This document shows positions 32,502-39,643 of a stretch of DNA of 48,841 nucleotides, piece by piece. Within the stretch, counting starts at the first letter, position 1. Every line of letters begins with the position of its first letter. The translations under genes were made by a program, and so were the position numbers. The notes under the pieces were generated by a model. It saw only the letters and a list, made by a program, of their open reading frames with translations, did no database searches and was not told where the DNA came from. Source of the stretch: an uncultured Oscillospiraceae bacterium (GTDB taxonomy: Bacteria; Bacillota; Clostridia; Oscillospirales; Acutalibacteraceae); the NCBI GenBank assembly GCA_900540275.1, contig UQFO01000016.1, positions 1-48,841 on the forward strand. The letters are read 5' to 3'.

Positions 32502-33991
32502 GAGAACTCCTCCTCATTCCTTGAAGACTTCGACAGGTTGAAGGTGAGAAGCGAGACCGTCGCGCATATTACGAATACGAGGATACCTATCGTCGCCGCA
32601 AGGCTGTAGTCGTTCTTATCCATGGTCAGCTTATAGAGCCATGTGACAAGCAGGTCGGTGTCGCCCGCGTTGTAGTAGTGGCTGTTCATTGGGCCGCCGC
32701 CTGTCAAGAAGTAAATGACATTGAAGTTGTTGATATTGCCGACAAACTGCGTAATCAGGTACGGAGTCGTAACGAAAAGCATGTACGGCATGGTAATCTT
32801 GAAGAATGTCGTAACGGGGCCGGCGCCGTCAATTTTGGCGCTTTCATACAGCTCCTCCGGAATGTTCATCAAAATACCGCTTGTAATCAAAATCGTATAA
32901 GGAATACCGATCCACATGTTTACGACGACGACTGTAATCTTCGCAAGCCAAGGGTCGGTCAAAAAGCGTACCGGCTCGGATATCAGCCCCAGCTGCTGCA
33001 GCAGAACGTTCATGACGCCGCCCTCCGACAGGATTTGGCCCATCAGGAGCAGGGTAACGAACTGCGGGACCGCGACCGTCATAACAAACATTGTACGGAA
33101 GAAGGATTTGAATTTAATGCCCTTCTTATTGATCATCAATGCGAAAATCATACCGAATATGTAGTTTGTTACAGTTGCGAGCACCGCCCAAATCAGCGTC
33201 CAGACAACCAGATTCTGGAAGGTGAGCGCCTTTCTCGGTTCATCAAAGAACACGTCCGCGAAGTTTCCGAAGCCAATCCACTCAAAGAGCTTCGACGGCG
33301 GCTGGTGCGCGCTGTCATAGTTTGTGAAAGCAATCAGGATCATAAAGATTAGGGGAAGCACCGTAAAGATACATACCAGGATGGTCGGAAGGGAAAGCAG
33401 CGTTACATGGAAACGCTGGTCAAGCAGGTTCTTTACGTCTTCAATAAAAGTGAAAGGCTTTTTGCCCTTGCTCTTTAATTCCTGGAGCTTTAAAGATTGT
33501 TTAATGTTGGAAATATACAGCGCAAAGAATCCAACTGTAATAAAGATTGCCATAACGCTGTACAAAAGAATCAGCATGGAGTTATCGCCCGCGTGGACTG
33601 TCTCAATGCCGGTATTGTAGTCCATTTCCCTTACTACCGCCGTTGTACCGAGCGTGAAGAATTTGGACAGGTACTGCCACGCAAACGAGACCATATAGAA
33701 TATATAGCCGACCTCAACAGCCAAATACAGCAGGCCCTTGATGATCTGTCCCTTGAACATGCAGCCGGTTCCCATTATCAAATAAGAAACCTTCGTACTC
33801 CAATCTCCCTTGACAAAACCAATTCCATAATTCTTGAATCCTCTGCCGATTGCGCAGAAGAACGCCGCGATCTTACGTCCCAGGAACTTAAAGAACCTGG
33901 CAACATTTTTCGGGAGATTCACGAAAAATGTCTTCAGGTTGTACCCTAGCTTTTGGAAAGGATTCAGCTGGACGTAATCGATGTATCTCAT
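32498..33991 (-). CDS. Sugar ABC transporter permease, MalF type
   Basis: The larger permease subunit of the maltodextrin-type importer. It has 497 residues, longer than the usual 300, because of an N-terminal extension: a basic region (residues about 1-65), then extra membrane helices before the canonical six-helix core beginning near residue 205. This long form is typical of MalF/GanP. The EAA loop reads EELYESAKIDGAGPVTTFFKITMPYM (split by description; Glu-Ser-Ala-Lys replaces EAA). AAGGGGAGTGAAGCC precedes the ATG at 33991. It follows the binding-protein gene after a 148-base gap holding two hairpins. Confidence 0.93.
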   Translation of the reverse strand: MRYIDYVQLNPFQKLGYNLKTFFVNLPKNVARFFKFLGRKIAAFFCAIGRGFKNYGIGFVKGDWSTKVSYLIMGTGCMFKGQIIKGLLYLAVEVGYIFYMVSFAWQYLSKFFTLGTTAVVREMDYNTGIETVHAGDNSMLILLYSVMAIFITVGFFALYISNIKQSLKLQELKSKGKKPFTFIEDVKNLLDQRFHVTLLSLPTILVCIFTVLPLIFMILIAFTNYDSAHQPPSKLFEWIGFGNFADVFFDEPRKALTFQNLVVWTLIWAVLATVTNYIFGMIFALMINKKGIKFKSFFRTMFVMTVAVPQFVTLLLMGQILSEGGVMNVLLQQLGLISEPVRFLTDPWLAKITVVVVNMWIGIPYTILITSGILMNIPEELYESAKIDGAGPVTTFFKITMPYMLFVTTPYLITQFVGNINNFNVIYFLTGGGPMNSHYYNAGDTDLLVTWLYKLTMDKNDYSLAATIGILVFVICATVSLLTFNLSKSSRNEEEFS

Positions 33992-34020
33992 GGCTTCACT
34001 CCCCTTTGTATAAAATATAA

Positions 34021-34108
34021 CAAGTGCAAGGCACTTGAAATGTTTTTATGTATAAAACGCTGTGCTTAATTCGTTTTTACAAGCAGCCCGGGTAGGGCTG
34101 CTTGTAAA
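34021..34108 (-). promoter_or_regulatory. Two hairpins between the binding-protein and permease genes
   Basis: A perfect 14-base stem TTTACAAGCAGCCC/GGGCTGCTTGTAAA (34076-34108) and a smaller CAAGTGC/GCACTTG (34021-34037). Neither is followed by a U-tract on the minus strand. Such hairpins after a solute-binding-protein gene commonly protect the upstream mRNA, giving more binding protein than permease. The effect here is inferred. Confidence 0.65.
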
Positions 34109-34139
34109 CAGAATACTGATTAATTGTTCCGGGAAGCGC

Positions 34140-35507
34140 TTAACCCATTTCGATGGTTTCAACCATGTTGTCAAATTCTTCCTTCATGGTCTTGTCGTCA
34201 TGCTGCTTCTTGGAGTCTACGACATAAGCGCCGTAGGTTCCCGTCGGGGACCACCAGCCGCTGATGATGTCTTTCTGGGGGAGTGAATATTTCTGCTGCT
34301 CGTAGATTGCGCTGAGCGCCTCGTCCTTCGTTACGAGCTCGGAATCAACAAGGGTCTTAATGGACGGGCCCCAGCCGATTTCTTCGACTCTCTGCTTCTG
34401 GCATGTTTCGCCAGTGAGGTAGTAAGCAAGGGACTGAGCGGTCATCGGGAACTTCGACTTTGCGTTGACGCCGATGTTCTTGTAGCCGTAGATGCTGACC
34501 ATCTGCGTATCTTTGCCGTCAACCTTAATGGTCGGAAGCTTTGCAACGCCCATATTGTCGCCGAGCGCCTTCTTAATATCTTTGATTGCCCAGGAACCGA
34601 TAACGCCTGCGGCGTGGGTCTGGTTCTTGAAGCCGGATACGAGTGTGGAGTTAACGGATTCGTTCTTGAAGTACTTGCTTGTGCTCAGAACGTCTGCAAA
34701 GGCCTTAGCGACCGGGCCGATTTTCTCATAATCGTAGTTGAGCTTCTGGGTCTCGAGGTCGTCCTCAAGCTCCAGCGTGCCGCCGCCCGTAAAGGGGATA
34801 ACGCAGCCATAGTAGCCGTCGCCCATCTCCATCGTGAAGTTCTTTTTCTGCTCCTCGCAGACCTGCATAATGCCTTCGAGCGTCTTGACGTCTTCCTCAC
34901 TGAGGACTCTCTTATCATAGAACAGCGCGTAGCCGTTGTCGCCCGTTTCCGGGTAAGCGTACAGGTACGGCTGGTCGTCGTTCGCTGTCTGGAACGTCGC
35001 GGTATCGACCGCTTCTGTAATGTTCGTGTCTTTAATCGGCTGTACGAAGTTCAGCCTTACCTTCAGGAGGTATTCGTCCTTAAAGAGCGCAAGGCCCTGG
35101 TCGCTTGCAAAACCGAAAACGTCCGCCGCAGCGTCCGGGTCGGTCATAACCTGGGAAGAGGCGTTGCTCTCGCCCTGCGGAACGACTTCAATGTCAATTT
35201 TCCTGCCGAGCTTCTTGAAGTTGTCTGCAAAAGCCTGGCACTGCTTTGTGAGAAGCGCGACAGAGTCCTGCGGGCCCCAGACCTTTAGCTTGACGTTATC
35301 TTCATCGCCCATGGCGACCTGCGCGTCGGCCATCATCTCATCTACCGTAATATTCTTGATCTGCTGCTGTGAGGACGTACCGCTTGCATCTCCCGAGCCT
35401 GAAGCGGGGGTTGAAGAGCTGTTGTTGTCGCCGCAGCCGGCAAATACCGATGCAACCATCAGGGCGGCCAGCACGATTCCAACAATTCTTTTGGATTTGC
35501 TGAACAT
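34140..35507 (-). CDS. Maltodextrin-type ABC transporter substrate-binding lipoprotein
   Basis: The extracellular sugar-binding subunit of the importer. The 455-residue precursor has a lipoprotein signal peptide (KSKRIVGIVLAALMVASVFAGC, lipobox Cys25; split by description) and a Ser/Thr/Gly-rich linker. A type I solute-binding fold follows, with VKLKVWGPQDSVALLTKQ at the start, FGFASDQGLALFKDEYLL, AGVIGSWAIKDIKKALGDNMGVAKLPTIKVDG and the late EIGWGPSIKTL segments, as in maltose-binding proteins. The ATG at 35507 follows AGAAGGAAACAAA; an upstream in-frame extension lies in the leader. A strong promoter (35641-35669) and a leader hairpin precede it. Confidence 0.93.
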   Translation of the reverse strand: MFSKSKRIVGIVLAALMVASVFAGCGDNNSSSTPASGSGDASGTSSQQQIKNITVDEMMADAQVAMGDEDNVKLKVWGPQDSVALLTKQCQAFADNFKKLGRKIDIEVVPQGESNASSQVMTDPDAAADVFGFASDQGLALFKDEYLLKVRLNFVQPIKDTNITEAVDTATFQTANDDQPYLYAYPETGDNGYALFYDKRVLSEEDVKTLEGIMQVCEEQKKNFTMEMGDGYYGCVIPFTGGGTLELEDDLETQKLNYDYEKIGPVAKAFADVLSTSKYFKNESVNSTLVSGFKNQTHAAGVIGSWAIKDIKKALGDNMGVAKLPTIKVDGKDTQMVSIYGYKNIGVNAKSKFPMTAQSLAYYLTGETCQKQRVEEIGWGPSIKTLVDSELVTKDEALSAIYEQQKYSLPQKDIISGWWSPTGTYGAYVVDSKKQHDDKTMKEEFDNMVETIEMG

Positions 35508-35532
35508 TTTGTTTCCTTCTTTCTTATGTAGT

Positions 35533-35563
35533 AAAAAATTTAACACAAGCACCCCTTGTGTTA
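35533..35563 (-). promoter_or_regulatory. Terminator-like hairpin in the transporter leader
   Basis: TAACACAAG and CTTGTGTTA (35541-35563) pair perfectly. On the minus strand they are followed by AAATTTTTTAC, about 75 bases after the presumed transcription start and before the binding-protein gene. It could attenuate the operon. No alternative antiterminator pairing was worked out. Confidence 0.45.
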
Positions 35564-35640
35564 TGTGAGGACACGTTCCAGGTCCGTCTTGCGCGAAAAA
35601 ACTGCAATCAACGCAGAAACACGCCCAAGTCACTGAGTAA

Positions 35641-35669
35641 ATAATAGCATAGCAACCTATTTATTGCAA
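35641..35669 (-). promoter_or_regulatory. Promoter of the maltodextrin transporter operon
   Basis: Minus-strand -35 TTGCAA (35669-35664), 17-base spacer, -10 TATTAT (35646-35641). A GTTGC direct repeat overlaps the -35 and spacer. No consensus CcpA (cre) site was found nearby by eye. Confidence 0.75.
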
Positions 35670-35983
35670 CTGCCTTTATTTATTTTTATTAACATCGATA
35701 TAATTCGCTTCTCGTTTTGTGCTAAATGTACACAAATTTTCCTGAAAATAAAAAAATAAATCCATTTTACGTCTTTTTACAGCAAAATAAACAAAAACAA
35801 TTTGTACATTTTCCCTAATAAGCTTTTTTATTTTCTTTCATCGCATTTAAAAATCCCTTGTCACCGCTTGTTTTATAATTCTTTCAGGAGTATAATAATC
35901 TTGTTATTTCATTTTTCTTTCTTTTTTTATTGTAAAATACACAAAAAAGTTCGATTATCCTACGGGCAGTGGGCATAATTCGA
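35670..35983. other. AT-rich intergenic region between divergent units
   Basis: No gene is supportable here. The stretch is very AT-rich, with A and T tracts (for example 35741-35850) that may bend DNA or act as UP elements for the divergent transporter and MurE-like promoters. A stray TATAAT at about 35873-35878 lacks a spaced -35. Confidence 0.4.
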
Positions 35984-36012
35984 TTGACAGCCGCCATATG
36001 ATGTTGTAAATT
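35984..36012 (+). promoter_or_regulatory. Promoter of the MurE-like gene
   Basis: TTGACA (35984-35989), 17-base spacer, TAAATT (36007-36012), about 95 bases before the start codon. Confidence 0.65.
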
Positions 36013-36109
36013 TAGCGTATATGAACAAATATATTCCGGCGCCGTGAAAAAAAGCACAGGTTGTACCATTTTTCCGCCGCGCTTTCAGAATTTTTTTGGA
36101 GGGACCACA

Positions 36110-37576
36110 ATGAAGCTGAGCCGATTACTGGAGGAAATCCAGTCTGTCCGTATACAGGGAACCGGCGACCCGGACATTTCCGACGTAGTATACGATTCCA
36201 GGAAGGCCGTGCCGGGCTGCGCGTTCGTCTGCCTCAAGGGCTTTGAAACAGACGGGCACAAATACGCGGCGGAGGCGGCAAAAAAAGGCGCGGCGGCAAT
36301 CGTTTTAAGTGACGAAATCCCCCTTCCGGAATCCGTTGCGGTTATCAAAACGGACGACACGCGCGTAGCTCTCGCGTACATGTCGGCCGCGTATTTCGGA
36401 CATCCTGCAAAGGCGCTGAAAACCATTGCCCTGACTGGTACCAAGGGTAAAACGACGACGGCCTGCATGATTCGCTTCATATTGGAAAAGGGCGGAATCA
36501 AAACGGGTACCATCGGAACCCTTGGTATTGTGATTGGCGATGAAATCATTAAAACGAACAACACCACGCCGGAATCGTACGAAATCCAGCGTGCCATGCG
36601 CCTGATGGCGGACAGCGGCTGCAAATGCATGGTTATCGAGGCCTCCTCCCTGGGGCTTAAATGGCACCGCACAGACGGGCAGGTTTTCGACTACGGCGTG
36701 TTTACGAATTTTTCCCACGACCACATCGGCCCGGCTGAGCACGAAAGCGCGGAGGAGTACCTGGCCTGTAAGTCCCTCCTGTTCCGCCAGTGCAAAACAG
36801 GGATTGTAAACTGCGACGACCCCCAGTGGGAAAGCATATTAACAAATCACACCTGCTCGGTAGAAACCTACGGCTTTGACGAGCGCGCGCAGCTGCGCGC
36901 TTATGACGAGGGTCTGGTGTCGCGCCCCGGTTACCTGGGCGTGCATTTCAGCACAAGCGGCGTTTTAGAGCTGAATGCAAATGTCCCGATACCCGGCCGG
37001 TTCAGCGTTTACAACGCGCTTGCGGCAATCGCCGTATGCCGGCACTTCGATATACCCGAACAGGCGATTATCGCCGGGCTGGACGAAGCGACCGTCAAGG
37101 GCCGTGTCGAGCCTGTAAAGGTACCCGGCGGCTATACGCTGCTGATAGATTACGCCCACAACGCGGTCAGTATGGAAAACGTGCTTACGACCCTGCGCGA
37201 ATACAAGCCCAACCGTTTGATTACACTGTTCGGCGCGGGCGGCAACCGCCCGAAAATCCGCCGCTACGAAATGGGTGAAATCTCCGGGAAGCTTTCCGAC
37301 CTTTCCGTTTTGACTGCGGACAATTCGCGCTTTGAAAACGTGATGGATATCATCAAAGACATTGAAACGGGTATCCATAAAACAAACGGGAAATACATCG
37401 TCATTCCCGACCGCAGAGAAGCCATCCGTTACTGTATGAAAACGGCAAAGCCCGGAGACATCGTCGTGCTTGCCGGGAAAGGCCACGAGGATTACCAGGA
37501 AATCCGCGGGGTTAAACACCATCTGGACGAACGCGAGGTTATTGCTGATATTCTAAAGGAAACGCAGGGCGGCTGA
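36110..37576 (+). CDS. murE: MurE-type UDP-MurNAc-tripeptide synthetase
   Basis: A cytoplasmic Mur ligase that adds the third residue of the peptidoglycan stem to UDP-MurNAc-L-Ala-D-Glu, using ATP. The 488-residue protein has the N-terminal substrate domain (VVYDSRKAVPGCAFVCLKG), the ATP loop LTGTKGKTTT, the carbamylated-lysine region (AEEYLACKSLLF) and the C-terminal domain with IDYAHNAVSMENVL. Where meso-diaminopimelate enzymes carry DNPR, it has DNSRFE; the Asn and Arg that contact diaminopimelate are kept, so that substrate is likely. The ATG at 36110 follows TTGGAGGGA. It stands alone, away from any division/wall cluster, so it may be a paralogue of the main murE. Confidence 0.88.
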   Translation: MKLSRLLEEIQSVRIQGTGDPDISDVVYDSRKAVPGCAFVCLKGFETDGHKYAAEAAKKGAAAIVLSDEIPLPESVAVIKTDDTRVALAYMSAAYFGHPAKALKTIALTGTKGKTTTACMIRFILEKGGIKTGTIGTLGIVIGDEIIKTNNTTPESYEIQRAMRLMADSGCKCMVIEASSLGLKWHRTDGQVFDYGVFTNFSHDHIGPAEHESAEEYLACKSLLFRQCKTGIVNCDDPQWESILTNHTCSVETYGFDERAQLRAYDEGLVSRPGYLGVHFSTSGVLELNANVPIPGRFSVYNALAAIAVCRHFDIPEQAIIAGLDEATVKGRVEPVKVPGGYTLLIDYAHNAVSMENVLTTLREYKPNRLITLFGAGGNRPKIRRYEMGEISGKLSDLSVLTADNSRFENVMDIIKDIETGIHKTNGKYIVIPDRREAIRYCMKTAKPGDIVVLAGKGHEDYQEIRGVKHHLDEREVIADILKETQGG

Positions 37577-37645
37577 CCGTCGCAGCGCAGGTATCGGGTA
37601 CGCTGCTTCCTGCCATCAAAATTCGCCGTTTTTTACAAAAACATA

Positions 37646-37674
37646 TTGACACGTACTTTACAAAATGATATTAT
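37646..37674 (+). promoter_or_regulatory. Promoter of the tRNA-Trp/tRNA-Thr pair
   Basis: TTGACA (37646-37651), 17-base spacer, TATTAT (37669-37674), overlapping a TATAAT at 37672-37677 that would give a 20-base spacer. Confidence 0.8.
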
Positions 37675-37709
37675 AATACCTGCGCCGCGAAACCATGCGG
37701 CGCTGATAC

Positions 37710-37785
37710 AGGGGTATAGCTCAGTTGGTAGAGCAGTGGTCTCCAAAACCACGTGCCGAGGGTTCAAGTCCTTCTGCCCCTGCCA
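37710..37785 (+). tRNA. tRNA-Trp (anticodon CCA)
   Basis: A 76-base cloverleaf. The acceptor AGGGGTA pairs with TGCCCCT, the anticodon stem GTGGT/ACCAC encloses CTCCAAA (anticodon CCA), the T loop reads GGTTCAAGTCC, and CCA is encoded. It shares its promoter with the tRNA-Thr two bases downstream. Confidence 0.97.
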
Positions 37786-37787
37786 AT

Positions 37788-37863
<76 letters not shown>

Positions 37864-37865
37864 CT

Positions 37866-37907
37866 AAAAAAGCCTTTTTTGTCAAAAAGACAAAAAAGGC
37901 TTTTTTT
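37866..37907 (+). terminator. Terminator of the tRNA pair
   Basis: An 18-base perfect stem, AAAAAAGCCTTTTTTGTC against its complement, around AAAAA, with a T-run tail. It is unusually long and AT-rich. Confidence 0.88.
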
Positions 37908-37910
37908 AGA

Positions 37911-38038
37911 ATGATGCTGCCTTCGGCAATGATGTGTCCTGCGGGACATAAAGGCAAACATCACATCATGCCGCAGCGAAGTGAAGGCACATCATTTTTC
38001 AAAGCAATCCATCATTTCGCCGTAAGGCGATACATCAT
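37911..38038. repeat. Array of small hairpins separated by ATGATG/CATCAT motifs
   Basis: Two ATGATG units (37911, 37929) and four CATCAT units (37964, 37990, 38010, 38033) frame short palindromes: TGCC-TTC-GGCA (37918-37928), TGTCC-TGCG-GGACA (37935-37948), an imperfect TGCC...GGCA (37969-37989) and TCGCC-GTAA-GGCGA (38017-38030). The spacer motif switches orientation in the middle, so the block is an inverted arrangement. It directly precedes a four-helix-bundle gene remnant. No coding use is apparent. Confidence 0.7.
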
Positions 38039-38040
38039 GA

Positions 38041-38277
38041 AAAAACTCAAACTTTTGCCTTATCATAAAAGCAAATTACGCGCAAAGCAGGAACGACTTT
38101 CTTTCTAAACTGGAGATTGCCCTGAAAGAGGCAAGCGAAACAGGCTATTGGCTGGAACTGCTTTATCGCACGAATTATATTGACGAAATACGATATAAAA
38201 AACTCAGTGACGATTGTATAACGATTCGCGTTGTGCTGATTGCTTCCTGCCGCACCGCAAAAGAAAATAAATCGTAA
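38041..38277 (+). pseudogene. Remnant of a four-helix-bundle (23S rRNA intervening-sequence type) protein gene
   Basis: An open frame of 78 codons without an ATG start, entered directly after a TGA. From about codon 11 it reads like the C-terminal half of S23/IVP-type four-helix-bundle proteins: ANYAQSRNDFLSKLEIALKEA followed by SETGYWLELLYRTNYI and SDDCITIRVVLIASC (split by description). The family is normally about 115-125 residues; the N-terminal helix with the RSGTSIGAN-like segment is missing. A short frame beginning with ATG at 38038 runs in another phase and stops at 38108, consistent with a frameshift. Such genes occur singly near repeats; function is unclear. Confidence 0.7.
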
Positions 38278-38287
38278 TATTACGCCA

Positions 38288-38325
38288 AACAGGCAGGTGA
38301 ACCTATTATTGTTTACCCGCCTGTT
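38288..38325. repeat. Long stem-loop after the four-helix-bundle remnant
   Basis: AACAGGCAGGTGAAC (38288-38302) pairs with GTTTACCCGCCTGTT (38311-38325) with one mismatch and one G-T pair. Neither strand has a clear U-tract, so it may be a weak terminator of the short minus-strand gene (38342-38500) or an element end. Confidence 0.55.
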
Positions 38326-38341
38326 GCTATTACCGTATATC

Positions 38342-38500
38342 TTATGGCTTATTACCGGTTCCTGGTGAATGGAGCATTGTGTAAATAACCTTATCCAGTA
38401 TTATAGTAAGGCACTTCTCTACCTTCATTTTATTCATCTTTGCAATATCTTCGTATATATGTGAAAGGTCATCAGACAATACAATTTCATACTTTTTCAT
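38342..38500 (-). CDS. Small ribbon-helix-helix-like protein
   Basis: A 52-residue protein. KYEIVLSDD looks like the DNA-contacting strand, followed by two helices (LSHIYEDIAKMNKM and VEKCLTIILDKVIYTML), the arrangement of Arc/CopG regulators and antitoxins. The ATG at 38500 has TTTGGAG seven bases upstream; a TTG at 38524 has no such site. A very strong minus-strand promoter overlapped by tandem operators (38534-38589) drives it. It is divergent from an HTH gene, the same layout as the pair at 1488-2101. No toxin partner can be named; function unknown. Confidence 0.65.
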   Translation of the reverse strand: MKKYEIVLSDDLSHIYEDIAKMNKMKVEKCLTIILDKVIYTMLHSPGTGNKP

Positions 38501-38533
38501 TTTAGACTCCAAATCCTTAATCAAATTTTTTAT

Positions 38534-38572
38534 GGGGATTATATCCCCTTAATAAACAGGATTATAACCCCC
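38534..38572. promoter_or_regulatory. Tandem operators between divergent RHH and HTH genes
   Basis: A perfect palindrome GGGGAT-TAT-ATCCCC (38534-38548) and a second, partial copy AGGATTATAACCCCC (38558-38572) lie 23 bases apart, about two helical turns. A half-site GGGGGAT occurs again at 38593-38599. The second copy covers the -10 of the minus-strand promoter. Either flanking regulator could bind; which one is not shown. Confidence 0.7.
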
Positions 38573-38589
38573 ATAATAATAAATGTCAA
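38561..38589 (-). promoter_or_regulatory. Consensus promoter of the small RHH-like gene
   Basis: Minus-strand TTGACA (38589-38584), exactly 17 bases, TATAAT (38566-38561). It is a perfect consensus, which suggests tight repression by the overlapping operators. Confidence 0.85.
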
Positions 38590-38606
38590 GATTGGGGGAT
38601 AAAAAA

Positions 38607-38813
38607 GTGATTGTATTTGATAAATTGTGGGAGACTATGAGTAAAAAAGGAATGTCTACATACATGCTTAGAGAGAAATGCAATATCGATAACAAAACGA
38701 TTAGGCGGTTGAAAGCCAATGAAAATGTTGAAACGAAAACTTTAAATAAATTATGTAGCATTTTAAATTGCAGGCTAGAGGATATAGCAGAGTATAAAAA
38801 GGATAAAATTTAA
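38607..38813 (+). CDS. Small Cro/CI-type HTH regulator
   Basis: A 68-residue YozG-type helix-turn-helix protein: FDKLWETMSKKGMSTYMLREK, a recognition helix around NIDNKTIRRLKANENV, and the ending TLNKLCSILNCRLEDIAEY typical of HTH_26 proteins. I take GTG at 38607 as start because GGGGGAT lies 6-7 bases upstream and family proteins start at this point; the ATG at 38583 has no ribosome binding site. AT-rich. It is followed after 26 bases by an unknown gene on the same strand, probably co-transcribed, and is divergent from the RHH-like gene with shared operators. Confidence 0.82.
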   Translation: MIVFDKLWETMSKKGMSTYMLREKCNIDNKTIRRLKANENVETKTLNKLCSILNCRLEDIAEYKKDKI

Positions 38814-38839
38814 TTTTTTAATAAGTGAGAACGACCTTT

Positions 38840-39376
38840 ATGAGTAATGCCTTGGATATTTCAAAAATATTAGTTATAACAACCTCTGTATTTGCCTATA
38901 TACGGTTCGACCTTGAAAAAATAGATGTGAACCGTCTCTTAAAAGATTTAAAAAAATTCTATTCCCGCCGGATGAAAGACTGGAGCTATGACGAATTTAT
39001 AGAAATATTTTTGGAAAATTGGCCAAAACATTATGAATCCTTTGAGGAATTCAAGAAAGGTCAAGATTGGAGCTTTTCTATCCGGAAAGATAATCGACCG
39101 ACAGACAACGCGCAAAAAATATCGGAATTCCGGCCTGTTTTCCTAGAATTATTCAACCACGCTCTTCTTTTAAATTCAGAAAATAAATCAGAACAGCTCA
39201 GCGATTTTTTTGATACAATCCACTGCCTTTCAGAAGCAATGTTATGGAAAGGCCAGTGGGATTCGAAATCTTTCTGGAAGCTTAGGATTAAAACCTACTG
39301 TAAGCGCTGGGGCGTCAGGTTTCCCGGAATGCGTAAAGCCTTTATTCCACTTCCGTTTTTAAGTAAGTTTCGATAA
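38840..39376 (+). CDS. Hypothetical protein, 178 residues, in low-GC island
   Basis: I do not recognise a family. The protein opens with a short hydrophobic stretch (ISKILVITTSVFAYIRF) that might be a membrane helix or signal anchor. It then has a charged region rich in Trp, Lys, Asp and Phe (DWSYDEFIEIFLENWPKHYESFEEF), a HALLLNSENKSEQLSDFFDTIHCLSEAM segment and a basic C-terminus (both long segments split by description). Start is uncertain: ATG 38840 with weak GAGAACG upstream, or GTG 38825. It follows the HTH gene by 26 bases and shares its low GC. A toxin or defence role would be speculation based on context only. Confidence 0.6.
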   Translation: MSNALDISKILVITTSVFAYIRFDLEKIDVNRLLKDLKKFYSRRMKDWSYDEFIEIFLENWPKHYESFEEFKKGQDWSFSIRKDNRPTDNAQKISEFRPVFLELFNHALLLNSENKSEQLSDFFDTIHCLSEAMLWKGQWDSKSFWKLRIKTYCKRWGVRFPGMRKAFIPLPFLSKFR

Positions 39377-39401
39377 AAGAAGCCCGCCGAAGAGGCAGTG
39401 A

Positions 39402-39479
39402 GCCATAAAGAAGTATGAAGAAAAAATGACTTACGCCAAGTGGATGGAAGTCATAGAAAAGACCTCCTCAATATTTTGA
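39402..39479 (+). pseudogene. Possible C-terminal fragment of a lost coding region
   Basis: Directly after a TGA, 25 codons read YEEKMTYAKWMEVIEK-like sequence to a stop at 39477. The phase before it (39379-39416) reads KPAEEAVSHKEV in another frame, so a frameshifted tail of a mobile-element or recombinase-like protein is possible. No family can be named. Confidence 0.3.
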
Positions 39480-39552
39480 GTTAGGTTGGCAGACCTTAAC
39501 TTTAATCTATCGGGGAGTTTCTTTTTTGTCCATAGCTGAAGCTTTTTTATCT

Positions 39553-39571
39553 CCACTGGCTCAGCCAGTGG
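39553..39571. repeat. Perfect 19-base palindrome
   Basis: CCACTGGCT-C-AGCCAGTGG with only the central base unpaired. It lies in the 260-base non-coding gap between the unknown low-GC gene and the LRR protein. No T-run follows, so a terminator is unlikely; a protein-binding site or element end is possible. Confidence 0.6.
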
Positions 39572-39587
39572 TTGACCTCCGCAATGT

Positions 39588-39625
39588 AAAAGCCCTGCAA
39601 AGCCATAAGCTTTGCAGGGCTTTTT
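39588..39625. terminator. Bidirectional terminator
   Basis: AAAAGCCCTGCAAAG and CTTTGCAGGGCTTTT pair perfectly around CCATAAG, with T-runs on both strands. It ends the LRR-dockerin transcript on the minus strand. Confidence 0.88.
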
Positions 39626-39643
39626 GTATTTATTTTTGCCGTG

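Noticed and set aside
35508..35983. CcpA (cre) sites before the maltodextrin operon
   Set aside because: No 14-base sequence close to the TGWAANCGNTNWCA pattern was found by eye on either strand.
35884..36069. 61-codon minus-strand frame between the transporter and MurE-like genes
   Set aside because: It overlaps the promoter of the MurE-like gene, lacks a ribosome binding site and has random-looking composition.
37911..38038. Hairpin array considered as a CRISPR array
   Set aside because: Repeat units are 6 bases, the palindromes differ in sequence, the orientation flips in the middle and no cas gene is nearby.
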